A DNA stretch of 64,000 nucleotides, from assembly GCA_041649755.1 (NCBI GenBank), contig JBAZMK010000005.1:17001-81000 (forward strand). The letters run 5' to 3'. Shown in pieces: positions 53,047 through 60,610 of this stretch. Below the pieces are notes generated by a model that had not been told where the DNA came from, ran no database searches, and saw nothing but the letters and a program-made list of their open reading frames with translations. Within the stretch, counting starts at the first letter, position 1; every line of letters begins with the position of its first letter. The position numbers and the translations under genes were made by a program. The stretch is from JAGVXH01 sp041649755. GTDB taxonomy: Archaea; Nanobdellota; Nanobdellia; Pacearchaeales; GW2011-AR1.

Positions 53047-53607
53047 ATGAGTGAAAAAAACATTTTAATCCCCCTGGGCGACGAAAAACTTAAAGATATT
53101 TCTGAAGTAATAAGCAATAAAACTTGCAACAAAATTTTAGACTTTTTAGTGGAGGAAGAAGCGACAATAAGCGACGTTTCAAAAAAGTTAAGCATCCCAA
53201 TTAATACTGCAGAGTACAATATTAAAAAATTAACAAAAACAGGATTAATTGAAAAAAAAAGCCATTTTTGGAGTGTAAAAGGGAAAAAAATGCCAGTCTA
53301 CGTAGTTTCAAATAAAAAAATAATTATCTCTCCAAAAAGATCAAAAAGCCTTTTGTCTTTAATTCTTGCCTTGGGATTAACCGGCTTTTTCGCCCTAATC
53401 ATTAAAAAAACAACTTCTAAAATATCTGAAAACATTGTTGCCCCAGAAGAAATGATATTAAAAGCAGACAGATTTGCAGAAGCCACTGCACAACATCCAG
53501 AAATCCTCTCAACAATGGCTCCTTGGGAATGGTTCCTCATCGGTGCGTGGCTGGCAATCATCTTCTTTTTTGTAATTTCATCAATTACTGAAAGGAGGAA
53601 AAAATGA
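53047..53607 (+). CDS. Winged-helix regulator with membrane helices
   Basis: The 186-aa protein has an ArsR-like winged helix (NKTCNKILDFLVEEEATISD, then LSIPINTAEYNIKKLTKTGL, about residues 24-75), followed by two membrane helices (about 103-122 and 160-180) with an exported loop. Such membrane-tethered HTH proteins are common in archaea as one-component sensors. Its stop overlaps the start of the SIMPL-domain gene by 4 bp, and a ribosome site GGAGG lies inside its 3' end. Confidence 0.75.
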   Translation: MSEKNILIPLGDEKLKDISEVISNKTCNKILDFLVEEEATISDVSKKLSIPINTAEYNIKKLTKTGLIEKKSHFWSVKGKKMPVYVVSNKKIIISPKRSKSLLSLILALGLTGFFALIIKKTTSKISENIVAPEEMILKADRFAEATAQHPEILSTMAPWEWFLIGAWLAIIFFFVISSITERRKK

Positions 53608-54350
53608 GCAAAATAGATAATTCAGTCAAAATTACTGGAATGATTGTTTTAGCAGTTGTAATTTTAGCTGTTCTGGGGTTTTATGTAATCAACCCTGTTT
53701 CTGCAAATGAAACAATCCGTTCTGACGGAGTCTCAACAGTAACAGTCATACCTGACAAAGTAAGTATTTACTTCAGTGTAGAAACCTCTGGAACAACCGC
53801 TGCAGAAGCCAAAGACCTAAACACAGAAACGGCAAACAAAGTCATTGACGCCATAATAGGAGAAGGCTTTGAAAGAAAAGATATTGAAACTACTTCTTTT
53901 AATGTATACGAAGATATTGAATGGACAGAAAGAGGGAGGGTTTCTAAAGGGTACAAAGCAACACACTCTTTAAGAGTTAAGTTTTCCGCAGAAGAATCAG
54001 AAAAAATTGGAAAAGTAATAGATGCGGGTATTGACTCAGGAGCCCTACTTTCTTATATAAGCTTTGAACTAAGCCAGGAGCTTGAAAACCAATACAAAGC
54101 AGAAGCTCTTAAACTCGCAACTGAAGATGCGCGAACAAAAGCTGAAGCAATAGCAACAGGTCTTGGAGCAAAACTCGGAAAGGTTGTCTCCGTGAGCAGT
54201 TCAGAAGCAAGTTACTATCCTTCAATTTCCTACGACGCAAGAGCAATGGAAGAATCAGTCTCGATCAAAGGAAGCGAAATAGCCACAAGCATCCAGCCAG
54301 GAGAACGAGAAATAACAGGCAGAGTTTCAGTAATATACAAAATTAATTAA
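53604..54350 (+). CDS. SIMPL-domain (DUF541) exported protein
   Basis: The 248-aa protein has a signal/anchor helix (ITGMIVLAVVILAVLGFYVI, about residues 10-29) and the SIMPL/DUF541 domain: VTVIPDKVSIYFSVETSGTT, NTETANKVIDAIIGEGFERK and the late segment EDARTKAEAIATGLGAKLGK. Function of the family is unclear; it is often envelope-associated. Translational coupling to the membrane HTH gene suggests the two form an envelope-sensing unit. Confidence 0.87.
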   Translation: MSKIDNSVKITGMIVLAVVILAVLGFYVINPVSANETIRSDGVSTVTVIPDKVSIYFSVETSGTTAAEAKDLNTETANKVIDAIIGEGFERKDIETTSFNVYEDIEWTERGRVSKGYKATHSLRVKFSAEESEKIGKVIDAGIDSGALLSYISFELSQELENQYKAEALKLATEDARTKAEAIATGLGAKLGKVVSVSSSEASYYPSISYDARAMEESVSIKGSEIATSIQPGEREITGRVSVIYKIN

Positions 54351-54444
54351 ATCCTTTAATTCGCAACAAGCGAAGCGCGACCGAATTTCACGCGTGGCTC
54401 TGCCACAAGACAACATAGAATAAATGCCACCAGACACTATAAAT
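54349..54444. repeat. Dispersed ~96-bp intergenic repeat, copy 2
   Basis: Near-identical to 39540-39635, same orientation, directly after the SIMPL gene. The GC-rich core GCGAAGCGCGACCGAATTTC and the hairpin GTGGC-TCT-GCCAC are fully conserved between copies, while the AT-rich ends differ slightly. Presence of the same sequence 14.8 kb apart after unrelated genes argues for a mobile or recruited module rather than gene-specific regulation. Confidence 0.75.
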
Positions 54445-54539
54445 CCTTTAATTTTTTAGGATTTTTCTTTTTTAAGAAATCTTTTTATATCTAAACCTAA
54501 ATTAGTAAACTCTAAAAATCTCGTTTGTTTTTATTTAAA

Positions 54540-54953
54540 ATGAAATCTTACACGCGATATCTTAAAATAAATACTGATAAAAGAATAGACTTTGTAAACA
54601 TAACAAAAAAAATCGCCGAAATTATTGACGACAGTCAAATAGACGAAGGACTTGTTTTAATTAATCCTATGCACATTACGGCGAGTGTTTTTATCAATGA
54701 CGCAGAGTCGGGTTTAATTGAGGACTTCAAAGAATGGCTTGAGAAACTCGCACCGAAAGATAAAGACTATCACCATCACCAAACTGGAGAAGACAATGGT
54801 TTCTCACATTTATGGAGGACAATTATGGGAAGAGAAACAACTATTGCAATCACCGAAGGCAAAATGGATTTAGGAACATGGGAACAGATTTTCTACGGAG
54901 AGTTTGACGGTCAAAGAGATAAAAGAATTTTAGTCAAAGTAATTGGAGAATAA
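54540..54953 (+). CDS. YjbQ/UPF0047-family protein
   Basis: From the ATG at 54540 (MKSYTRYLKINTDKRIDFVN). The protein has LVLINPMHITASVFIND (about residues 36-52), HHHQTGEDNGFSHLWRTIMG (about 79-98, conserved His cluster) and DLGTWEQIFYGEFDGQRDKR, all typical of YjbQ. Family members are small trimers with weak thiamine-phosphate-synthase-like activity reported; the physiological role is uncertain. A TTG start five codons earlier is less likely. Confidence 0.88.
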   Translation: MKSYTRYLKINTDKRIDFVNITKKIAEIIDDSQIDEGLVLINPMHITASVFINDAESGLIEDFKEWLEKLAPKDKDYHHHQTGEDNGFSHLWRTIMGRETTIAITEGKMDLGTWEQIFYGEFDGQRDKRILVKVIGE

Positions 54954-55157
54954 TCAAATCAGCAAAGACTCATATATAGGCCTATAAACTCTTAATGCCT
55001 GCTCAAAACAAGTAGGAATTGATGTACCTTCAAAATGCTTTTTAGCATAGTCCAATGACCTACGAAGCTCTTCATAAGCTCCCCGAAAAACCTTCAAATC
55101 AAAACTTTCAAGTCGAACTCTTATATCCCCTTCATCAACCCAATTCTCTCTTACCAT
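54954..55157 (-). CDS. Hypothetical protein (67 aa)
   Basis: A small charged helical protein (EELRRSLDYAKKHFEGTSIP, about residues 29-48). Its stop abuts the YjbQ stop. The segment RVRLESFDLKVFRGAYEELR recalls the beta strand and helix of ribosomal protein uS10 (archaeal S10 has a similar I-x-L-x-S/R opening), but it is too short and divergent to call. Confidence 0.5.
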   Translation of the reverse strand: MVRENWVDEGDIRVRLESFDLKVFRGAYEELRRSLDYAKKHFEGTSIPTCFEQALRVYRPIYESLLI

Positions 55158-55229
55158 ACTCTTAAAAAATTAAGATATTTAACTACTTTTCTATAAACAT
55201 ATTTAAAAATTCTCTTTCTATTTATTTAT

Positions 55230-55832
55230 ATGAATATTATACTCCTCGGAGTGCAAGGAAGTGGAAAAGGAACTCAGGCTAAATTAATCTCTGGAAAAAA
55301 AAGGCTCACACACATATCAACAGGTGATTTGCTAAGAAACACAAAAGGAAAACTAAAAGAGCAAATTGATTCTTACATCAACAAAGGAAACCTCGTCCCC
55401 GACGAATTAATGTTAAAAATTCTAAAAAATAAAATAGATGATTGCAAAAAGGGTTTTATCCTTGACGGCTTTCCGAGAAATTTAAAACAAGCTGAAATGC
55501 TAAACAAAATCACCAAAATTGACAAAGTAATAGAAATTTTCATATCTGACAGAGAAGCCATAGAAAGAATCAGTGGAAGAAGAAACTGCTCAAAATGCGG
55601 AAAAATCTATAATATTTACAAGTCACCAAAACCAAAAAAAGACGAACTATGCGATGACTGCAATGTAAAACTATCCCAAAGAGCAGACGACAACATTGAA
55701 GCAGTTAAAAAAAGAATAGAAACCTACCACAAGGAAACCGAACTTATCTTAAAACTCTATCCTTCAGTCAGAATAAACGGCGAACAAGATATTGAAAAAG
55801 CTAATAAAGAAATCCTTGAAGTTTTGAAATAA
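55230..55832 (+). CDS. adk: Adenylate kinase with zinc-type LID
   Basis: The 200-aa nucleoside monophosphate kinase interconverts AMP, ATP and ADP. The P-loop is LLGVQGSGKGTQAKLIS (about residues 4-20), the NMP-binding segment is HISTGDLLRN, FILDGFPRNLKQA follows, and the LID holds CSKCGKIYN...CDDC (about 119-150), four cysteines likely binding zinc. Bacterial-type adk rather than the archaeal trimeric AdkA form, as often in DPANN. Confidence 0.94.
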   Translation: MNIILLGVQGSGKGTQAKLISGKKRLTHISTGDLLRNTKGKLKEQIDSYINKGNLVPDELMLKILKNKIDDCKKGFILDGFPRNLKQAEMLNKITKIDKVIEIFISDREAIERISGRRNCSKCGKIYNIYKSPKPKKDELCDDCNVKLSQRADDNIEAVKKRIETYHKETELILKLYPSVRINGEQDIEKANKEILEVLK

Positions 55833-56087
55833 TTAACCCATCATTGATTCTCTTGTTGCTAACTCCTCTAATCTCTTATCTACATCAAACCCAAGCAACA
55901 CCCCCTCAGAAAAACGCAAAGCATAAACAGAATCTATCTCTCCCGTAGAAGCCTTACGAACTGCAGAATCATAGTGCCTTCCTAACATCCCTTTAATAGT
56001 CTCTTCCTGCATACCATCCAAAGGAATTCTTAATCCGTTACTTCTCAGACGACGGACAACATAACTCACAAAATCTTCTCTATCCAT
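55833..56087 (-). CDS. Hypothetical protein (84 aa)
   Basis: A small helical soluble protein (DGMQEETIKGMLGRHYDSAV, about residues 24-43). Its stop touches the adk stop (convergent). No known family; no membrane or signal segments. It is the last ordinary gene before the repeat-bounded cassette. Confidence 0.5.
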   Translation of the reverse strand: MDREDFVSYVVRRLRSNGLRIPLDGMQEETIKGMLGRHYDSAVRKASTGEIDSVYALRFSEGVLLGFDVDKRLEELATRESMMG

Positions 56088-56153
56088 AACTATTCATAAA
56101 AATAACCCTTAATAAAGAATTCTATCATCCAAAATATACTTTAAAAAACAATA

Positions 56154-56233
56154 AAGAACAGTATAAGAAATCACTAAAGTGAAGAAAAATAAATGAGGCT
56201 ATTAGTAGATGCGGACTGAACAAATCGCGTGAG
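56154..56233 (-). repeat. Distal copy of the 23S 3' end and processing stem (80-bp direct repeat)
   Basis: Identical to 58704-58783 at 77 of 80 positions and in the same orientation. It contains the last ~55 nt of the 23S gene plus ~25 nt of the 3' flank, including the processing-stem strand. Homology stops at 56233, where the true 23S gene continues into its body. The two copies bracket the metallopeptidase/radical SAM/precursor cassette. Confidence 0.85.
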
Positions 56234-56276
56234 TATAATCAGATAAATTTATAATAAATTAAAAACATCCTTTACT

Positions 56277-57032
56277 ATGAAATTAAAACTATTCCCTATA
56301 GAAAATTTTGATAATGAGTCTATTGGTACAATTAAGAAGTTAATTAAAATATCTGAGGATCTTTTAGATAAATCTGATATTTCTGTCCCTAGATTTATAG
56401 AATTTTATGACGAATTAGAATTATTCATAAAAAGGATACTCCCGCAAGTAAAAGATTATGGGTTGACAGAAAAACAATCAAAAGAATTTATAAAAGCCTC
56501 TTTGAATTCTGGAACATACGGGACCTTTGACATAAAGGAAAATTCAATAGTAGAAATGAATTTTAATCCGCATTTTAAATTGTTTTATCCATCAATTCAT
56601 TTTTTAAAATTATTAATCCATGAATCCTTACATCTTTTTTTATATGAAAACCTAAAGCAGGATATTTACAAAGGTAAATTTAAATTCAAAGAAGGAGAAT
56701 ATATTGGTTACAAAGAAATAATTCAGTTAGATGAGGGGTTCGCCGAATTTTTAACTGACAAAATCCTTGAAAAATATGATTTTAATTTGATTAAAGATTT
56801 ACCCATATATTCCGGATTAAATACTTCTCCAAGTTATTTAAAAGAAATTGAAGGAGTAAATATTATCGATTTAAACAAAAAATTTAATAATATCTATGAA
56901 GAAAACTCTAATAAAGGATATGAGATTGTAGAGAAAAAATTTAATCAATCAGAAGGTACATTTAAGGAAAAAATAAAAAAGATTATCAATTTTATACAAG
57001 AAGAAATAGATAATTTACCTAAACATAAATGA
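56277..57032 (+). CDS. HExxH zinc metallopeptidase-like protein
   Basis: The 251-aa protein has the zinc site LLIHESLHLFLYE (H115, E116, H119) and a downstream acidic motif LDEGFAEFLTD (about residues 151-161) that can supply the third ligand, as in gluzincin-like or minimal metallopeptidases. No signal peptide. A TATA box (about 56246-56257) lies ~25 bp upstream. It is convergent with the radical SAM gene, overlapping by 18 bp, and shares the repeat-bounded cassette. It may remove the leader of the modified peptide (inference). Confidence 0.7.
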   Translation: MKLKLFPIENFDNESIGTIKKLIKISEDLLDKSDISVPRFIEFYDELELFIKRILPQVKDYGLTEKQSKEFIKASLNSGTYGTFDIKENSIVEMNFNPHFKLFYPSIHFLKLLIHESLHLFLYENLKQDIYKGKFKFKEGEYIGYKEIIQLDEGFAEFLTDKILEKYDFNLIKDLPIYSGLNTSPSYLKEIEGVNIIDLNKKFNNIYEENSNKGYEIVEKKFNQSEGTFKEKIKKIINFIQEEIDNLPKHK

Positions 57033-58424
57033 AATATCTCTTATATAAACATCTTCGGTATTTAATTTTTCCCTAATAGAAGTTTTTAATAACCATTCTA
57101 AAATTTTCTGTGTATGAACGCAAAAAGTTTTATCCATTTTTTCTAATTTTCCATATTTTACTTCTGAGTTAAACGCACATCCTCCTCCACAAATACCAAT
57201 TGCAGGACAAGATTTGCATTCAGATATATTAATTGGTTGTCTATCAGACCATCTTTTTAAAACCTTATTTTCTAATATCTTTAATGGATTTTCTTTATCT
57301 TTTGAAACATTACCAACAAGAGGTTTTTTACATCCTAAATAAGCCTGACATACACCTATATTCCCTTCTGGATAAAAAACCAGCTGATTACCAATTGCTC
57401 CGCAATCTTTAAAATGAGGATGCTCCGTTCGATTAAAGGCTTTAACTTTTCTTTGTATCCTATCTTCATAAAGTTTATTTTTATTAGCAAAATCTGAAGC
57501 CTCAATTAAGCAATCATTTGATTTATTTATCGACAAATAAGGAACTTCTTTGTTTTTGGCTGTTAATAAAGTATTAAATCCTACCCCTCCAGCACCAATT
57601 TTCTTGAAATAAGAAATGTTTTCTTTTAAAACATTTATATTATGAGGTCCAATTGTACAAGAAATTCCAAAAGGTATTTTTTCTTTTTTTAACATCTCGA
57701 TAGACTCTAAAATTTTTTTATGGGTTCCTTTTTTATTTCCTTTAAAGATTCTCATTTCGTCATTAATTTGTTCAGGCCCATCTAAAGATATTGCTAATTC
57801 CACTTTATATTTTTTAAAAAATTGGACAAGTTCTGGGGTTATTTGAGTAGCATTTGTGATAATATTTATTTCTCTTCCTGTATTAACTACTTTACAAAGT
57901 TTATCTATATGTTTTATTGATTTGATTACGTAATCTGGATTTAACAAAGGCTCAGAACCATAATAAATAAATGAAAGTTTAGGAGATAGTTTGTTTTTTT
58001 CTTTTAACTTTAGAATAAAATTTTCTATAAAAGCCATAGTATCTTTAAATACTTCCGAAGACATGGACATAGATTTTTTATCATTATCGTAACTCCCTTC
58101 AACATAACAATACTTGCATGCAAGATTACATTCATTATTAAAAGTTAGATAGAAAATATTAATTTCGGGTTCTTTTAAAAAGTATTTTTCTCTAATATAT
58201 TCAATATATTTCTCTTCAGAATAACTATCTGGTACAACAATGTGAGCTTTTTTAAGTTCTTTGATCTCATTAGTATTTTTATTATCTTTTATGTCAGATT
58301 TTATTCTTTCAAATTCTTTCTCATTAATAAAAAGAACCTGGTTTGTTAAGTTATTCCTTAAAATATAGTAAAAAAAATTATCTGAGCAAACCTCATAGAT
58401 ACTACTAATTTTTGAAAATCTCAT
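57015..58424 (-). CDS. Radical SAM/SPASM peptide maturase
   Basis: From the ATG at 58424 (a TTG five codons earlier also opens the frame) this is a ~469-aa enzyme. The N-terminal ~90 residues (VLFINEKEFERIKSDIKDNK) resemble the small recognition domain of peptide maturases. The radical SAM core has NECNLACKYCYVEG (C99/C103/C106) and YGSEPLLNPD. The C-terminal SPASM region has many Cys (FKDCGAIGN, GVCQAYLGC, CKSCPAIGICGGGC, FCVHTQK), enough for two auxiliary clusters. The design matches thioether-forming maturases of the ranthipeptide/SCIFF kind. It starts 17 bp after the Cys-rich peptide gene. Confidence 0.88.
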   Translation of the reverse strand: MRFSKISSIYEVCSDNFFYYILRNNLTNQVLFINEKEFERIKSDIKDNKNTNEIKELKKAHIVVPDSYSEEKYIEYIREKYFLKEPEINIFYLTFNNECNLACKYCYVEGSYDNDKKSMSMSSEVFKDTMAFIENFILKLKEKNKLSPKLSFIYYGSEPLLNPDYVIKSIKHIDKLCKVVNTGREINIITNATQITPELVQFFKKYKVELAISLDGPEQINDEMRIFKGNKKGTHKKILESIEMLKKEKIPFGISCTIGPHNINVLKENISYFKKIGAGGVGFNTLLTAKNKEVPYLSINKSNDCLIEASDFANKNKLYEDRIQRKVKAFNRTEHPHFKDCGAIGNQLVFYPEGNIGVCQAYLGCKKPLVGNVSKDKENPLKILENKVLKRWSDRQPINISECKSCPAIGICGGGCAFNSEVKYGKLEKMDKTFCVHTQKILEWLLKTSIREKLNTEDVYIRDISFMFR

Positions 58425-58441
58425 TTTAATATATCTCAAAA

Positions 58442-58627
58442 CTAAGCTGCTTGTCTAAATAAATAAGAATCCGAATCTTCGAATTCTTTTCCTCTTGAAG
58501 AATAAACTTCAGAAATCCTACACCTGCAATGTCCTGTAGGACAACTACAAGAACCTCTGCACATCCCAGCACAACGCATTTCAGGTTCTGTCTCAAATTC
58601 AGCAGTCTTAACTTCTAAATTTTCCAT
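58442..58627 (-). CDS. Six-Cys RiPP precursor candidate (61 aa)
   Basis: The 61-aa peptide has an acidic N-terminal leader (ENLEVKTAEFETEPEMR), a central core CAGMCRGSCSCPTGHCRC (six cysteines at residues 19, 23, 27, 29, 34, 36) and a hydrophilic tail. It directly precedes the radical SAM/SPASM gene and has a TATA box ~25 bp upstream. Dense Cys with interspersed Ser/Thr/Gly suits thioether crosslinking. A metallothionein-like protein is the alternative, but maturase linkage favours a RiPP. Confidence 0.75.
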   Translation of the reverse strand: MENLEVKTAEFETEPEMRCAGMCRGSCSCPTGHCRCRISEVYSSRGKEFEDSDSYLFRQAA

Positions 58628-58646
58628 AATTTAAAGAATATATTCT

Positions 58647-58658
58647 AATTTAAATACC
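58647..58658 (-). promoter_or_regulatory. TATA-box promoter of the six-Cys peptide gene
   Basis: On the minus strand GGTATTTAAATT lies 20-31 bp before the ATG at 58627, predicting a leaderless transcript. The cassette therefore need not depend on read-through from the rRNA operon just upstream. Confidence 0.5.
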
Positions 58659-58703
58659 TTTTCATTAAAATTTACTACTAATCAGTCTTAATATATTACA
58701 AAT

Positions 58704-58783
58704 AAGAACAGTATAAGAAATCACTAAAGTGAAGAAAATTAAATGAGGCTATTAGTAGATGCGGACTGAACACGTCGCGTGAG
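58704..58783 (-). repeat. Proximal copy of the 80-bp repeat at the true 23S 3' end
   Basis: This is the genuine 3' terminus of 23S plus flank. Differences from the distal copy fall at 58739, 58773 and 58774. The strand at 58705-58726 is a perfect 22-nt complement of 62769-62790, forming the pre-23S processing stem. Confidence 0.85.
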
Positions 58784-59732
58784 CTTCGTGCGTACATCCC
58801 ATCTCTATCAACGCAGTCTTTTACTGCGGCCTTAGTTGTCTCGTTTTGCGAGTCGCTTCGTGCTTAGATGCTTTCAGCGCTTATCGATTAATGCGTAGCT
58901 GCTCAGCCTGCTCATAACAACTGATACACCAGAGGCATCGAATCACCGTTCCTCTCGTACTAGATGATCCTTTCACTCAGACAACAACACGTCTAGTAGA
59001 TATCATACAAACTGTCTCACGACGTTCTTAACCCAGCTAACGATCCCTTTTAATGCGTGAACTCCGACACCCTTGGGTGCTTATGCACACCCAGGATAGG
59101 AAGAGCCGACAGCGATGTACCAAACCGCCCCGTCAATGTGGACTATCGGGGGCGACAAGCCTGTTATCCTTGAGGTACCTTTTCTGCCATTTACCTGACC
59201 CACTAAAAGTCATGGTAAGTTCGTTAGGCCCGACTTTCATCTCTGCATTTCTTGCTTTTCAAAATACAGTTAGACAAGCTTTTGCCCTTACACTCTACTC
59301 CAGATTTCCGACCTGGATGAGCTTGTCTTTGGGCCCCTCTGATATCTTTTCAGAGGGGTGCCGCCCCAGCCAAACTACCTGCCAATTGCTGTCCCAAAAA
59401 GGTGAGTGGTTCTATTAAGGGTGGGTAGTGTTACACTTTTGCTCCATATCAGCCGAAACTAATACTTCGACGCTCCTACCTACTCTAAGCATCCATAATA
59501 GAATCACAACAACAGGTTGTAGTAAAGGTCTACAAGGTCTTCGCTTCCCACTAGACGACACCGGCCTGTTCACCGGTTAATGCTTTCGGAGGGTTTAAGT
59601 TAGGGACAGTGACAACATCGTTAAGCCTTTCATGCACGTCACCATTCAGATGACAAGGCATTACGCTCATCTGTTAATTAGAACTCCGTCGAGTTCATCT
59701 CTTTATGTCGCCATAAAGTTCGGACTATATCT

Positions 59733-60281
59733 TCACAATTCAACTTCATCTATAAAATCGTTCTCAATGTTCAAAGTTTTACTCGCTACTTTCTTCAAAT
59801 GATGCGAAATCATTTTACCGTTGCCAATAGCAACATAAATAACTTCTTTTCCAAATCTTTCTATCGCTGCCTTAACAGCTCCAGAAAAATCTCCATCATT
59901 CGAAATCAAATAAGCTTCATCGTAATCATTACCTTGAGCATCCAATACTAAATCAAGTGCCAAATTTACATCTGTTGCTTTTTCCACAAAATATATCTTT
60001 CCATCTCGTTTTCTTTTTTCTAATCTTCCAAAAATAATTTTTAAATTTTTTATTTCTCGAAGTTTCTTAAAAAATTTCTGTTGTTCTGAATACATCTCTG
60101 GATTACTTTGCTTATTAACAGGTGAAATATAATAATTTATTTTTATTAAGCTATTTTCACTGGTTAATTTTTTACAAAGCTTTTCTATATCAACTTTACA
60201 ATCGAATTTTTTCTTTGCAGAATGATATAAATTACTTCCATCAATATAAACAGCAACTCTTTTCATATTAAAATAAAACAT
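59733..60281 (-). CDS. NYN/PIN-like nuclease encoded in the group I intron
   Basis: The 182-aa protein has the LabA/NYN fold: VAVYIDGSNLYHS (D14), ATDVNLALDLVL (D104, D110) and YLISNDGDFSGAVKAAIERF (D129, D131), a complete acidic site for metal-dependent RNA cleavage. It lies between the two strands of P7, in the P8 loop, and its TGA runs into the S element. A TATA box at 60332-60343 could drive separate transcription. The first ATG is inside a hairpin (60279-60304); a second ATG at 60266 may be the real start. Homing endonucleases normally occupy this place. Confidence 0.85.
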   Translation of the reverse strand: MFYFNMKRVAVYIDGSNLYHSAKKKFDCKVDIEKLCKKLTSENSLIKINYYISPVNKQSNPEMYSEQQKFFKKLREIKNLKIIFGRLEKRKRDGKIYFVEKATDVNLALDLVLDAQGNDYDEAYLISNDGDFSGAVKAAIERFGKEVIYVAIGNGKMISHHLKKVASKTLNIENDFIDEVEL

Positions 60282-60388
60282 GGGGTTAGTTTCCTAATCC
60301 CATGGACTTTAGTATAACATGAAATAATTTAGCATTTATATAGTTTTCGTCAAGTGTGTCGAGCATGTAGTCTCTGAGGATTCTAGAA

Positions 60389-60610
60389 TTAATTTCCCAT
60401 AAGGTTTGCTAACAAATAACAACATCCAATAAAGGCAACCATTTCAACACCTACTACAACAAGATTATAAAAACCTAATAGATCTGTTCTCGGGTCATCC
60501 CAATTATAATCATTTCGAGACAGGTAATTTAATTCACCTCTAATTGGAACAAAATCCTCTAGTCTTAATCTCTTCGTAGGTTTCTCATTTTTTAAATCTT
60601 CTAATTTCAT
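60389..60610 (-). CDS. Small intron-encoded membrane protein (73 aa)
   Basis: The protein has a charged N-terminal half (LEDLKNEKPTKRLRLEDFVP) and one C-terminal membrane helix (LVVVGVEMVAFIGCCYLLAN). It lies in the P6 loop of the group I intron; its TAA falls inside the 3' strand of P6. A TATA-like TTTAAATAA (about 60631-60640) sits ~25 bp before the ATG, consistent with independent leaderless expression. No family recognised. Confidence 0.55.
   Translation of the reverse strand: MKLEDLKNEKPTKRLRLEDFVPIRGELNYLSRNDYNWDDPRTDLLGFYNLVVVGVEMVAFIGCCYLLANLMGN

Noticed and set aside
56088..58728. 5S rRNA downstream of 23S
   Set aside because: No 5S-like sequence was recognised between the 23S end and adk; it is probably elsewhere in the genome.
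59053..59418. 121-aa plus-strand ORF antisense to 23S rRNA
   Set aside because: It is read entirely from conserved 23S sequence on the wrong strand; likewise the ORFs at 61158-61373, 61204-61392 and 60939-61145.
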